The position numbers and the translations under genes were made by a program. A DNA stretch of 38,871 nucleotides from Candidatus Syntropharchaeum sp. (GTDB lineage: Archaea; Halobacteriota; Syntropharchaeia; Syntropharchaeales; Syntropharchaeaceae): NCBI GenBank assembly GCA_026134025.1, contig JAOQII010000012.1, positions 1-38,871 on the forward strand. The letters are read 5' to 3'. How positions within the stretch are numbered: position 1 is the stretch's first letter; the number at the start of each line of letters is the position of its first letter. This document shows, piece after piece, positions 1 to 7,783 of this stretch. The notes under the pieces are model-generated. The model saw only the letters and a list, made by a program, of their open reading frames with translations, was not told the DNA's origin and made no database searches.

Positions 1-109
1 CTGTCCTGAAACGCTTCACCAGATCATTAAAAAATGCTTTTTCCTTGTTTACATCCCTTTTATCAAATATTGAGAGAAGATAACTGAGTTTACCAGGAAG
101 CTTACCCAT
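1..109 (-). CDS. Partial ORF cut by the left window edge, unknown
   Basis: An open frame runs on the minus strand off the left edge. The first ATG is at 109 and it gives about 36 residues, lysine-rich near the middle (FDKRDVNKEKAFF). The frame stays open upstream into the end of the IS630 remnant without an obvious ribosome binding site, so it may be a 3' fragment of another gene or a transposase tail rather than a gene start. I do not recognise a family. Confidence 0.25.
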   Translation of the reverse strand, partial: MGKLPGKLSYLLSIFDKRDVNKEKAFFNDLVKRFRT

Positions 110-152
110 ATCGAAGTCTTTCTTTGGAAATATCAATGGAACTATATTATAG

Positions 153-941
153 TTAAGTGCATAGCATCTTAAACTTATTATCCAGGAACTTTTCAATCCA
201 GCTTTTTGCAGAGGATATCGATTCTGTAAGTTTTTTGAAGGCTTCAGCAATTGTTTCCTTCAGCTCTTCCATATTCAGTGGAGATCTCTCTGAAACTGCT
301 CTTTTAACGCTCTTCCAGATGTTTTCAATTGGATTCAGATCGGGAGAGTAAGAAGGGAGGTAAACCGGTGAAATGTTCAGTTTCTCAGGTTTTGCTTCCC
401 TTATTCTTCTTAGAAACGCTGTGAAGTCTTCGGCTTTATTTTTCTCAGGAAATTCTATTAGGCTCTCTCCATTTATACAATAGAGCCCTGCGACTTTGGC
501 TTTAACGTAGGTAGCAACTCTCTTAAGAGGCTTATCGAAGCTCCAGAGTCTCGTTCTGTTTGCATTTGCTTCGACTGCCATCTCATCGACGAATCCTATT
601 ACGTCTGATTGACGAATTTCAACCTTATCTAAGTTTTTTTAAAGTGTCTTCTGCATTATCTGCCCTTCTGTAATCCCTCTGACAGGGCGTATCTCATTCC
701 AAACGATTTCAGGATTCTCCTGACCTGCCATGAGGAGTAGATAACTCCGAATTCTGCTTCAATGAGTTCCTGAACTTCCTTCGTTGTCCATTCTTTTCCC
801 TTGAGCATTTCCTTCAGTTTCTCTTTCTGCTCTTCTGTAAGTTTTGAGAACTCCTGTATCCTTTTCGAGCCTCTTGATCCTTTTGTCGAGTTCTTCTGCT
901 GGTATGCGTTTTGCAACTTCGTAGATTCGCTTTCTGCCCAT
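153..941 (-). pseudogene. IS630-family transposase pseudogene
   Basis: The pieces of one transposase lie in several frames. The N-terminus begins at 941 (MGRKRIYEVAKRIPAEELDK). The helix-turn-helix section SKLTEEQKEKLKEMLKG follows in another frame, with much of the usual intervening HTH region missing. A third frame near 620-690 reads PCQRDYRRADNAEDTLKK. The DDE catalytic half is open from about 620 to 153 (VIGFVDE, then YLPSYSPDLNPIENIWKS). The last shift lies at a run of seven A on the minus strand near 632-641 and needs a +1 move. With a deletion plus at least three frame changes it cannot make an active transposase. The family call rests on the DDE half and is firm. Confidence 0.85.
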
Positions 942-1026
942 ATATTTTGTTGCTTTGTTTTAGTATAAACAGCTTTGCTCAAGACCATAAATATACTGCT
1001 TGCACGGTGTAAAGAATGTACGCACC
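156..1026 (-). mobile_element. Decayed IS630-family insertion sequence
   Basis: The stretch holds a broken IS630-type transposase. Reading inward from both ends there is an imperfect inverted repeat: the left end reads GTGCATAGCATCTTAA from 157, and the right end, read on the minus strand from 1025, begins GTGCGTACATTCTTT. The transposase stop codon lies at the left end. The element is about 870 bases, shorter than an intact IS630 copy, which fits the internal deletion seen in the gene. Exact ends are an estimate. Confidence 0.6.
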
Positions 1027-1039
1027 AAAGGGTTAACCT

Positions 1040-1525
1040 CTACTTCCCACTCCTTCTATTTATATGACATATCGCAACAGCGATCGCATCCGCGGTATCA
1101 TCAGGCTTTGGAACCTCTGAAAGGCCGAGAAGTACCTTGACCATCCCCCCTACCTGAGCCTTATCCGCCCTACCGAACCCAGTAATTGCCTGTTTAACTT
1201 CCAGAGGCGTGTACTCAAAGATATCGACGCCCTGACGACGGGAGGCAAGCATTAGAACGCCCCTTGCCTCACTCACGCTCATCGCGGTCTTGACGTTTGT
1301 GTTGAAGTAAAGCCGTTCTATCCCAACCTCATCTGGACTGAACGAAAAGATAACAGCAGTTATTTCATCATAGATCATCTCAAGCCTCTCTCCCACGTTC
1401 ATCCTGGCTGGGGTTGAGATATGCCCGCAATCGATGAGCCTCATCTTTCCCTTACCTGATTCAACAATACCCCAGCCTGTGGTCGCAATTCCAGGATCAA
1501 TTCCAAGTACCACAATCCTGTTCAT
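1040..1525 (-). CDS. ruvC: RuvC Holliday junction resolvase
   Basis: This gene encodes the RuvC endonuclease, which cuts four-way DNA junctions during recombination. All four acidic residues of the RNase H-like site are visible: Asp in LGIDPGIATTGWG, Glu in GIERLYFNTN, and two Asp in KPDDTADAIAVAI. The RuvC-typical VKQAITGFGRADKAQV segment is also present. The product is about 161 residues, close to the bacterial family size. I chose ATG at 1525 (MNRIVVLG), which overlaps the DUF357 stop, instead of a longer frame opening at 1570. RuvC is typically bacterial; archaea normally use Hjc, so its presence here is unusual. It is the last gene of a three-gene minus-strand run. Confidence 0.9.
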   Translation of the reverse strand: MNRIVVLGIDPGIATTGWGIVESGKGKMRLIDCGHISTPARMNVGERLEMIYDEITAVIFSFSPDEVGIERLYFNTNVKTAMSVSEARGVLMLASRRQGVDIFEYTPLEVKQAITGFGRADKAQVGGMVKVLLGLSEVPKPDDTADAIAVAICHINRRSGK

Positions 1526-1788
1526 CTGTTCACCGCGAAAATTCCAAGCCTCACGCCCGCATCGATCCATCCATGACCATACGTGAAACAGATGAGCGCA
1601 TTCACCATATCCCCTTCTTTCCTGAAGTGGATTCCATCCCTGTAATATGACTCTGCCATCGTCAGAAACTCATCCACGATCTTTTCGATCTCTTCACCCA
1701 TCTGGGTTACCCGGAGGTTGGAAAGCGCCTCCTCAAGCATCCCGTGATATCGATCAGTCTTCTCATAGAGATCTGCTTTATCAGACAT
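1522..1788 (-). CDS. DUF357 family protein
   Basis: A small acidic, helical archaeal protein of 88 residues matching the DUF357 pattern (MAESYYRDGIHFRKEGDMVN, then ALICFTYGHGWIDAG), which resembles a short helical repeat. No biochemical function is known to me. The ATG at 1788 (MSDKADLYEKT) is preferred over one at 1821 because it overlaps the stop of the upstream DUF128 gene by eight bases. Its own stop overlaps the ruvC start. The tight coupling suggests co-translation with ruvC, but says nothing certain about a shared job. Confidence 0.8.
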   Translation of the reverse strand: MSDKADLYEKTDRYHGMLEEALSNLRVTQMGEEIEKIVDEFLTMAESYYRDGIHFRKEGDMVNALICFTYGHGWIDAGVRLGIFAVNR

Positions 1789-2515
1789 CTGAGATCCTCT
1801 CCATCTCCGAGATCTCGACAATTTGCCTCATCGCGTGGTTTTCAACCGCAATACCCATCTCATCGGCTGCGACAAGCGGATTTATGCCGCCCGCGATCAC
1901 AATCCCGAAATGATCTCTGCCTGTTGGGATATCAAAGATGTCTGTATTCGGCTCTCCCACCTCTATTACTCCGCTAAACCCTGCATCCACCATATCCCCA
2001 AGCAAAGCCTCGACATCATCCTTTGCGATCATCGGAACTTCCCTGACATTCGCAAGTATCCTGCCAGACCCTGTCTCCACAACCTTCATAATTGAGGTTA
2101 AACCCATGCCTGCCAGGGTCTCGAGCGGATCCATTGTTGTACTCTCATACTTCAGGAAATCTGTGAACCGCACGCCTCTCACACTCTCCACATAGAGCAC
2201 ACCTCCCCCTATCGGATTTGACGGTACAGCAGACTTTAAGAGTACCCCATCGATCGTGATGCTACAAATTGTCAGAATTCCAACCTTACCCCCCGTATTT
2301 TCATCAACTATCTTTATGTAAGGACCTATACTTAAACCCGAACGATGCAATCTCCTGTATATATCAATTACGCTATCAAGATCATTAGAATCCACATACG
2401 AGATATTTGCGATCACTTTTCCATCCATTCTCTTTGGATCAAAGGTTACATCGTAGATCGCATCCCTGATCTTCGAGATCGCTGGTGGTGGCGCTCTTCT
2501 CATCATCTTCGACAT
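1781..2515 (-). CDS. Stand-alone NrpR regulatory domain (DUF128)
   Basis: The 244 residues match one copy of the NrpR regulatory domain (DUF128), the part of the euryarchaeal nitrogen repressor NrpR that senses 2-oxoglutarate. Recognisable segments are SNPIGGGVLYVESVRGVRF, GMGLTSIMKVVETGSGRILA and FGIVIAGGINPLVAADEMGI. The N-terminus starts directly with the domain, so the winged-helix DNA-binding part of NrpR is absent. It may work with a separate DNA-binding partner or have another ligand-sensing role. It begins a run with DUF357 and ruvC and is divergent from the gene at 2555, with only 39 bases between them. Confidence 0.8.
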   Translation of the reverse strand: MSKMMRRAPPPAISKIRDAIYDVTFDPKRMDGKVIANISYVDSNDLDSVIDIYRRLHRSGLSIGPYIKIVDENTGGKVGILTICSITIDGVLLKSAVPSNPIGGGVLYVESVRGVRFTDFLKYESTTMDPLETLAGMGLTSIMKVVETGSGRILANVREVPMIAKDDVEALLGDMVDAGFSGVIEVGEPNTDIFDIPTGRDHFGIVIAGGINPLVAADEMGIAVENHAMRQIVEISEMERISDV

Positions 2516-2520
2516 CAGGA

Positions 2521-2532
2521 ATATTTTTATCT
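2521..2532 (+). promoter_or_regulatory. TATA box for the 303-residue gene
   Basis: The stretch ATATTTTTATCT sits about 25-30 bases before the ATG at 2555. Transcription would then begin only a few bases upstream of the start, so the message may be nearly leaderless. The divergent gene at 2515 must also be transcribed from this 39-base gap, so the two promoters overlap. Confidence 0.45.
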
Positions 2533-2554
2533 ACTTGGTTAATATAGTTGTAGT

Positions 2555-3466
2555 ATGGGTGGGAAGAAAGGTGTCAAAGTCCTTGAAGAAGTTTTCAAGA
2601 AAGGTGGTTACAGGGTTGAAGACTCGCTCGATTACGACTTTGATCTTATCGCAAAACAGGATGGAAAGAGGGTTCTGATCATTCTGAAAGAGATATTGAA
2701 GAACGGAGAAACTGATTACTACAGTAATATAGCCGAAGAGGTTGATGGAAGAATTCTTATCGTTGTAACAGGAAAAATCGAAGATAGAACACGTGTTAAC
2801 TCCGATAAACTGATTATCTGGGATCGTGAGAGGTTTTCACGGGAGATCGGGATGGCAGTTATCGCGAATATTGAAGGATCTGATTTTCTGATCGATCTTG
2901 GGGATGTTAGGTCAGATACGATACCAACATTCCCGATCAAGCTTGATAAGAAGAAAGCGCTCAAGATCGCGGATAAAAATTTCCGTGCGGTCATATCCAT
3001 TCAGCTCAAGTACATCCCGATCTGGAGTTTTAATTATGCTTTCAGGAGTATTTTACACAGCAGTCAGCGCCCGGTTGAACTTGAAGGCAGAGGAAGAGTC
3101 CTATTCAATGGAATTACGGGTAGAAGGCTTGAGACTGGGATACCCGAGGATGTCGTTGATCTTCTTCCAGAGAGCGAGGCGATGGTAGAACCAGTTGAGG
3201 TTGATGCATCATCTTTAAGCGAGATCGTAATTGAACAGGTTGTCGAGGAGAATGCGAAGATCGTGAGCTTTGATAAGACCTCCACAGATTCGATAATTTC
3301 AGAGCAGTGGGTATTTAAGCCTAAACAGGAAGATATTGAGATTGAATCACACCTCATCTACCTTCCAATCTGGGAGATTGAGGGAGATAAAGGCTTCATG
3401 CAGCTTGATGCAGCAAGTGGGGAGGAGATCATCGATCCGATGGATGATGGAGTTGAAATATTTTAA
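2555..3466 (+). CDS. Unknown archaeal protein, possible nuclease-like N-terminus
   Basis: 303 residues that I cannot assign with confidence. The first 100 or so (YRVEDSLDYDFDLIAKQDGK, RVLIILKEI) look like the core of a restriction-endonuclase-like or Holliday-resolvase-like fold, with an Asp followed by a strand carrying Lys. The C-terminal two thirds contain two similar short motifs, YIPIWSFNY near 151 and YLPIWEIEG near 267, suggesting a repeated unit. There are no membrane segments. The gene is transcribed alone, divergent from DUF128 and convergent with rtcB, with only 26 bases between the two stops. Confidence 0.5.
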   Translation: MGGKKGVKVLEEVFKKGGYRVEDSLDYDFDLIAKQDGKRVLIILKEILKNGETDYYSNIAEEVDGRILIVVTGKIEDRTRVNSDKLIIWDRERFSREIGMAVIANIEGSDFLIDLGDVRSDTIPTFPIKLDKKKALKIADKNFRAVISIQLKYIPIWSFNYAFRSILHSSQRPVELEGRGRVLFNGITGRRLETGIPEDVVDLLPESEAMVEPVEVDASSLSEIVIEQVVEENAKIVSFDKTSTDSIISEQWVFKPKQEDIEIESHLIYLPIWEIEGDKGFMQLDAASGEEIIDPMDDGVEIF

Positions 3467-3492
3467 TCGCTTTTCTATTAGCCCTTTTTAGC

Positions 3493-4920
3493 TTATCCCT
3501 TCGCAACAGCTATTGGCATGAGCCTTGCAACTTTCCTTGCGATTCCGAGCTTATCAACGATATTTACCACTTCTGAACTCTCTTTATAGACCTCTGGAGC
3601 TTCTTCAGAGATGACAGAATCCCGGGTTGCCTTCACGATGATCCCGTGACGCTCGAGGTCTTTTCTGATATCAGACCCCCTGAACCGCTTCTTCGCTCCA
3701 TGACGACTCATTAGCCTCCCTGCTCCATGACATGTCGAGCCGAATGTCAACTCCATCGCTCTTTGGGTACCCACAAGGATGAAGGACGCGGTCCCCATGC
3801 TTCCCGGGATCAAAATTGGCTGTCCAACAGATCGGTAAGCGGCTGGAACATCGGGGTGATCAGGCGGGAATGCTCTTGTTGCCCCTTTCCTGTGGACACA
3901 GACTTTCATCCGTTTTCCATCCACATCATGCTCCTCGATCTTCGCGATATTGTGACAGACATCGTAGATCAGATCCATCTCGATCTCCCGCTTGTACACG
4001 GTCGCAAACGCGTCCCTCACCCAGTGGGTTATCATCTGTCGGTTCGCCCATGCATAGTTTGCAGCAGCAGACATCGCATCGAGGTACGCCCGCCCCTCCT
4101 CGGACTCGATCGGGGCTGCAACAAGCTGCGGATCCGGGAGCTTTATTTTATATTTCTTTGATGCCTTCTCCATCACCTTTAAGTAATCTGTGCAGATCTG
4201 ATGGCCTGCACCCCGTGACCCACAGTGAACCATCACCGTAACCTGACCCCTGTGCAGTCCAAACGCCTTTGCTACCTCCTCATCAAAGATCTCATCGATA
4301 TACTGCACCTCAAGGAAGTGATTTCCGCTTCCAAGTGTCCCAAGCTGCTTTATCCCTCGTTTCCGTGCCCTCTGGCTTATGAGGCTGAGATCCTGAACCT
4401 CGATATGCCCCTCTTCTTCACAGTGTCGAACATCCTCCTCTACACCGTAGCCGTTCTCAACCGCCCATTCTGCACCATACTCAAACGCTTCCATCAGATC
4501 TTTCTCTGTTAGCCTGACATGTTCGCTCTCAGACCCGACACCTGATGGGACGTCACGAAATAGCTCTTCGATGAGCCGCTTTGGATCGGTGATATCCGCT
4601 GACTCAAGCTCGGTTCGCATCACGCGCACACCGCAGTTTATGTCAAACCCAACCCCGCCTGGACTTATAACCCCGGTCTTCACATCGAATGCCGCAACAC
4701 CACCGATCGGGAAACCATAACCATAATGAACATCAGGCATCGCCATCGAGTACTTCTGTATCCCTGGGAGCGTCGCAACATTGGCAACCTGCTTTATCGT
4801 CTCATCTTCAACAAGATCAAGAAGTTTCTGTGAGACAAAAATCCTTCCAGGAACTCTCATATCTCCTTCTGGTTCAATCTCATGAATGAACTGATCAACT
4901 CGTTTGAGTTCTTTTTTCAT
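3493..4920 (-). CDS. rtcB: tRNA-splicing ligase RtcB
   Basis: RtcB joins 2',3'-cyclic phosphate and 5'-OH RNA ends using GTP and Mn2+, and is the archaeal tRNA exon ligase. The 475 residues match the family length. Metal and guanylate site residues are visible: Cys96 in FDINCGVRV, GSGNHFLEVQ, MVHCGSRGAGHQ, and the GMP-accepting His region FGSTCHGAGRLMSRHGAKKR. There is no intein. The archease activator, often next to rtcB in archaea, is not here. The gene follows the AEC permease with a 95-base gap. Confidence 0.97.
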   Translation of the reverse strand: MKKELKRVDQFIHEIEPEGDMRVPGRIFVSQKLLDLVEDETIKQVANVATLPGIQKYSMAMPDVHYGYGFPIGGVAAFDVKTGVISPGGVGFDINCGVRVMRTELESADITDPKRLIEELFRDVPSGVGSESEHVRLTEKDLMEAFEYGAEWAVENGYGVEEDVRHCEEEGHIEVQDLSLISQRARKRGIKQLGTLGSGNHFLEVQYIDEIFDEEVAKAFGLHRGQVTVMVHCGSRGAGHQICTDYLKVMEKASKKYKIKLPDPQLVAAPIESEEGRAYLDAMSAAANYAWANRQMITHWVRDAFATVYKREIEMDLIYDVCHNIAKIEEHDVDGKRMKVCVHRKGATRAFPPDHPDVPAAYRSVGQPILIPGSMGTASFILVGTQRAMELTFGSTCHGAGRLMSRHGAKKRFRGSDIRKDLERHGIIVKATRDSVISEEAPEVYKESSEVVNIVDKLGIARKVARLMPIAVAKG

Positions 4921-5015
4921 CGTCCTGTCACCTCAAGCAAACCGTCCTTCTTGAATAGATCGAGATCAGCATCCTTCATAAATTCTACGCTGGCTGGGGA
5001 AGATACAATCACTTC

Positions 5016-5909
5016 TCAAAACCTGAATACATAGATTAAAAGAAAGAATCCGACCATAAATAAGATTGTCAGGGCTGATGTTACATTTGCAGCGACCCCA
5101 TAATTCATCCCGTAGTACGCAGCTATTATCGTACTTCCAATCGCAGGTGGCATCATCGACTGCACAAGAAGCGCCCCAGGCTCTATCCTGAAGTAGAGAC
5201 AGAGTAACAGGACTGAGAGCGGTGAGAGTAAAAATCTGAAGGTTGTAACATGGAAGAGATCTGCCATAAAATCCTTTATCCTGCTCTCGAAGTTTATTGA
5301 AAACCCGATGAAGAAGATCGCGAGGATTATTGTGACGCTCCCAAGAAAGCTCAACGTTGATGTGAGTCTTTGTGGCAGGATTGGATCAAAGAGTGCGATT
5401 AGAAATACAAGTACCATTGTATAAAATCCAGGAAATCGTTTGATACCCTCGAGACCTTTCTTTATACTTCCATCCTTGATATAAATCGATGTAAAAACCC
5501 CGATGCTGTAATGTATGAGCGTGCCAAATAGTACATAGATCGAGGCATAGAACATCCCCGCATCAGCAAAGAGGATGTAGCAGACTGGAAGACCGAGAAA
5601 ACCTGCATTTGGAAAGCTATTGACGAGCAGAAGAACATCAGCATCCCCTCGCCCGGTCCATTTATGGTAGGCTATTGAGATTCCAAGAATTGAAAAGATC
5701 GAGATCACGGTGACCGCTGCAGCAGATGAGAACTCAACTCCCAGATCCTGTGATGAAAGGAGCGTTGATATAAGAACCGAAGGAATTCCGATGTAGACCA
5801 AAAATATCTTAATCCCCTTTGGAAGCCAGACAAGGCTATCTCCTGACGCGATCTTCACGGTCAACCCCGCCACAAATAATAAGAAGAAGAGTTCAACCTC
5901 ACCAGGCAT
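5016..5909 (-). CDS. AEC-family (auxin efflux carrier-type) permease
   Basis: A 297-residue integral membrane protein with about nine or ten hydrophobic helices. The pattern matches the auxin efflux carrier family, including VNSFPNAGFLGLPVCYILF, the conserved Asn/Pro helix, and a C-terminal MMPPAIGSTIIAAYYG segment. Members move organic anions or amino-acid-like substrates with ions, but the substrate cannot be read from sequence. The first ATG at 5909 is immediately followed by a hydrophobic helix, as usual for the family. It sits between the antiporter and rtcB. Confidence 0.85.
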   Translation of the reverse strand: MPGEVELFFLLFVAGLTVKIASGDSLVWLPKGIKIFLVYIGIPSVLISTLLSSQDLGVEFSSAAAVTVISIFSILGISIAYHKWTGRGDADVLLLVNSFPNAGFLGLPVCYILFADAGMFYASIYVLFGTLIHYSIGVFTSIYIKDGSIKKGLEGIKRFPGFYTMVLVFLIALFDPILPQRLTSTLSFLGSVTIILAIFFIGFSINFESRIKDFMADLFHVTTFRFLLSPLSVLLLCLYFRIEPGALLVQSMMPPAIGSTIIAAYYGMNYGVAANVTSALTILFMVGFFLLIYVFRF

Positions 5910-6121
5910 GTCACGAAATCTTTTTGAAGGGTTAGATATATCTTTCTAAGTCCCTGTTAAATAATGATCTCTCCCCTGGCAAACTCCATCCCCCTTATTT
6001 TTTCAAGCTCAAGAAGTTCTGATTTTGACGTTTCTCACTACAGTATCCCAGCTTATATCTACACACCAATCCCATCACCTCTTCGTGATTGAGATAGAGA
6101 AGTTCCTCATGAAGCGATTTT
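5910..6121. other. Intergenic gap with a doubtful 44-residue ORF
   Basis: The 212 bases between the antiporter stop and the AEC start hold no recognised gene. On the minus strand a 44-codon frame (6129 to 5995) starts inside the antiporter stop region as an ATG-TGA-type overlap and reads MFEKSLHEELLYLNHEEV at its start. It has no good ribosome binding site of its own and no family I know. It could be a remnant or chance. The A/T-rich 5920-5960 part may hold the AEC promoter. Confidence 0.3.
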
Positions 6122-7318
6122 TCAAACATCCTGAACATACCGCTCAATGAGCCCTTTCAAAAAGAATAGTGGTATAAGTCCTGTAACGATCGAGACCACG
6201 ACGGCGAGCGACAGTGTCTCCTTTGCAACGATTCCAGCAGGATCGCCCGCCATCCCAAGATTAACTCCGATTGCAGCGATGATCAGTCCCATCTCCATCC
6301 TTGGAATCATTCCGATAGCGATTATCGTCGATTCGAGTTTTGATGACTTCATGAGCAGTGCAGGGATTCCACAGCCAATGAGCTTCCCGACTATCGCAAC
6401 GATGAGCGCTGCAATTATCACCCCTCCTGCACTTGCAAATGATGAAAAATCGATCCAGGCGCCTGTGAATACAAAGAAGAGCGGTATGAAGAAGCCGTAG
6501 CCGAGAACCTTCACATCTTCACTGATTATTTTCTTATACGGCGTCTCTCCAACGATCAGTCCTGCGACAAAGGCCCCGGTAATCGCTGCAATCTGCATCT
6601 CTTCTGCGAGCACCCCGAATATAAAGCCGAGTGAGAGTGATAGTGCAAGAAACGCCTTTGCAGAGATCATGCGGTTCTCAATCTCTGCAACCTTGCCGAT
6701 GACCTTGAGACCGAGGTATAACGTGATAATAAAGAATATGATAATCTTAACCGCAAGAACGAACAGGCTATTGAGTTCAACTCCACCGACCACTGCAATA
6801 CCAGATATGATCGCAAGTATGATGATGCCGAGCACATCATCGATCACAGCCGCGCCGAGTATGCATGTACCAGCACGGGTGTTGAGACCTCCAACATCCA
6901 TCAAAATACGGGCTGTGACTCCAACACTCGTTGCTGTTAAGGTTGCGCCGACCAGCAGCGCCTCCATGTACCCGTATCCAAACAGGATCATCACAGCATA
7001 TCCACCAATGAACGGTATTGTTATGCCACCGAATGCAACAGCTGATGAGAGTTTTCCACTTTTTTTAAGCTCTGCAAACTCAACTTCTGTTCCCGAGAGA
7101 AACAGGAGAATCATCACACCAACATCTGCAAATGCCTTGAACGGCTCAGAAAGCAGGTCTATCCCGAGATGTCCACCAAGCACCTCTCCCCCAAGAATGA
7201 CACCTGCAAGTATTTCACCGATCACTGCAGGCTGTCCCATGCGCTCAAATACCTCGCCACATAGCTTGGCAAGGATAAGGGCAAGCCCGAGTTCAAGAAG
7301 GAGTGTAACCTCTGCCAT
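6122..7318 (-). CDS. CPA2-family cation/proton antiporter
   Basis: 398 residues with about twelve or thirteen membrane helices, matching the Na+/H+ exchanger domain of the CPA2 (Kef/NapA-like) family. Visible marks are GQPAVIGEILAGVILGGEVL, ATLTATSVGVTARILMD and GAAVIDDVLGIIILAI, where the paired Asp of the ion site fall in the NapA-type position. There is no C-terminal TrkA domain. It directly abuts the CBS protein stop (GATTGAATG), so the two are surely co-translated, and the CBS protein may act as a separate regulatory subunit. The direction and ion (Na+ or K+) are uncertain. Confidence 0.9.
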   Translation of the reverse strand: MAEVTLLLELGLALILAKLCGEVFERMGQPAVIGEILAGVILGGEVLGGHLGIDLLSEPFKAFADVGVMILLFLSGTEVEFAELKKSGKLSSAVAFGGITIPFIGGYAVMILFGYGYMEALLVGATLTATSVGVTARILMDVGGLNTRAGTCILGAAVIDDVLGIIILAIISGIAVVGGVELNSLFVLAVKIIIFFIITLYLGLKVIGKVAEIENRMISAKAFLALSLSLGFIFGVLAEEMQIAAITGAFVAGLIVGETPYKKIISEDVKVLGYGFFIPLFFVFTGAWIDFSSFASAGGVIIAALIVAIVGKLIGCGIPALLMKSSKLESTIIAIGMIPRMEMGLIIAAIGVNLGMAGDPAGIVAKETLSLAVVVSIVTGLIPLFFLKGLIERYVQDV

Positions 7319-7768
7319 TCAATCCTCCGGCAGATGTGCCCTTATCAGCCTGATCAATCTGCAGACCGTGAACTCACCCACGAGTCGGTCATCATCGACG
7401 ATCGCGAGATGCCTCACACGGTTACGCAGCATCAGCTCAATAGCCTCCCCAACCGAGGTGGACGGATCACAGGTGATTGGGTTTGAGACCATCAGATCCC
7501 GTGCTTCATGGACGGTGTGATATCGGATCGATTTGAGGCTCAGAAGGTCCCATCCGATCTCCATGCCTGTCGCGGGTTTTCGCATCGCACGTAAAAAGTC
7601 GCACTCGGTGATTATCCCGAGAAGTTTCATGCTCGAATGATCCTCAACGACCCAGACATGATCACTCTGTATCTTTAGCATTGTGTTGACAAGATCCTTG
7701 AGCGTAAGGCTTTCGTCGATGATGGGTGGGTTATCGATCATCACCCCATCAAGTGGGATCTTAATCAC
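7319..7768 (-). CDS. Two-CBS-domain protein
   Basis: 149 residues made of two CBS domains, about residues 5-65 and 83-145, with the typical VTDPSTSVGEAIELMLRNRV-like second half (here ITCDPSTSVGEAIELMLRN). CBS pairs bind adenosine nucleotides or S-adenosylmethionine and regulate partner proteins. The stop codon touches the antiporter ATG, so regulation of that antiporter by ligand is the natural inference. Fifteen bases separate it from the upstream Rossmann gene. Confidence 0.9.
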   Translation of the reverse strand: MIKIPLDGVMIDNPPIIDESLTLKDLVNTMLKIQSDHVWVVEDHSSMKLLGIITECDFLRAMRKPATGMEIGWDLLSLKSIRYHTVHEARDLMVSNPITCDPSTSVGEAIELMLRNRVRHLAIVDDDRLVGEFTVCRLIRLIRAHLPED

Positions 7769-7783
7769 ATCTTCTAAATGAAT

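Noticed and set aside
600-690. Programmed frameshifting in the IS630 transposase at the seven-A run
   Set aside because: The move needed is +1, there is a further shift nearby and an internal deletion upstream, so decay explains it better.
4919-5012. A 31-codon frame between the permease and rtcB starting at GTG
   Set aside because: It follows the permease stop in frame by one codon and overlaps the rtcB start, but has no clear ribosome binding site or family; it could be chance.
6669-7520. A 283-codon open frame on the plus strand
   Set aside because: It is antisense to the antiporter and CBS genes, is rich in Ser, Thr, Pro and Ile as mirror frames often are, and matches no family.
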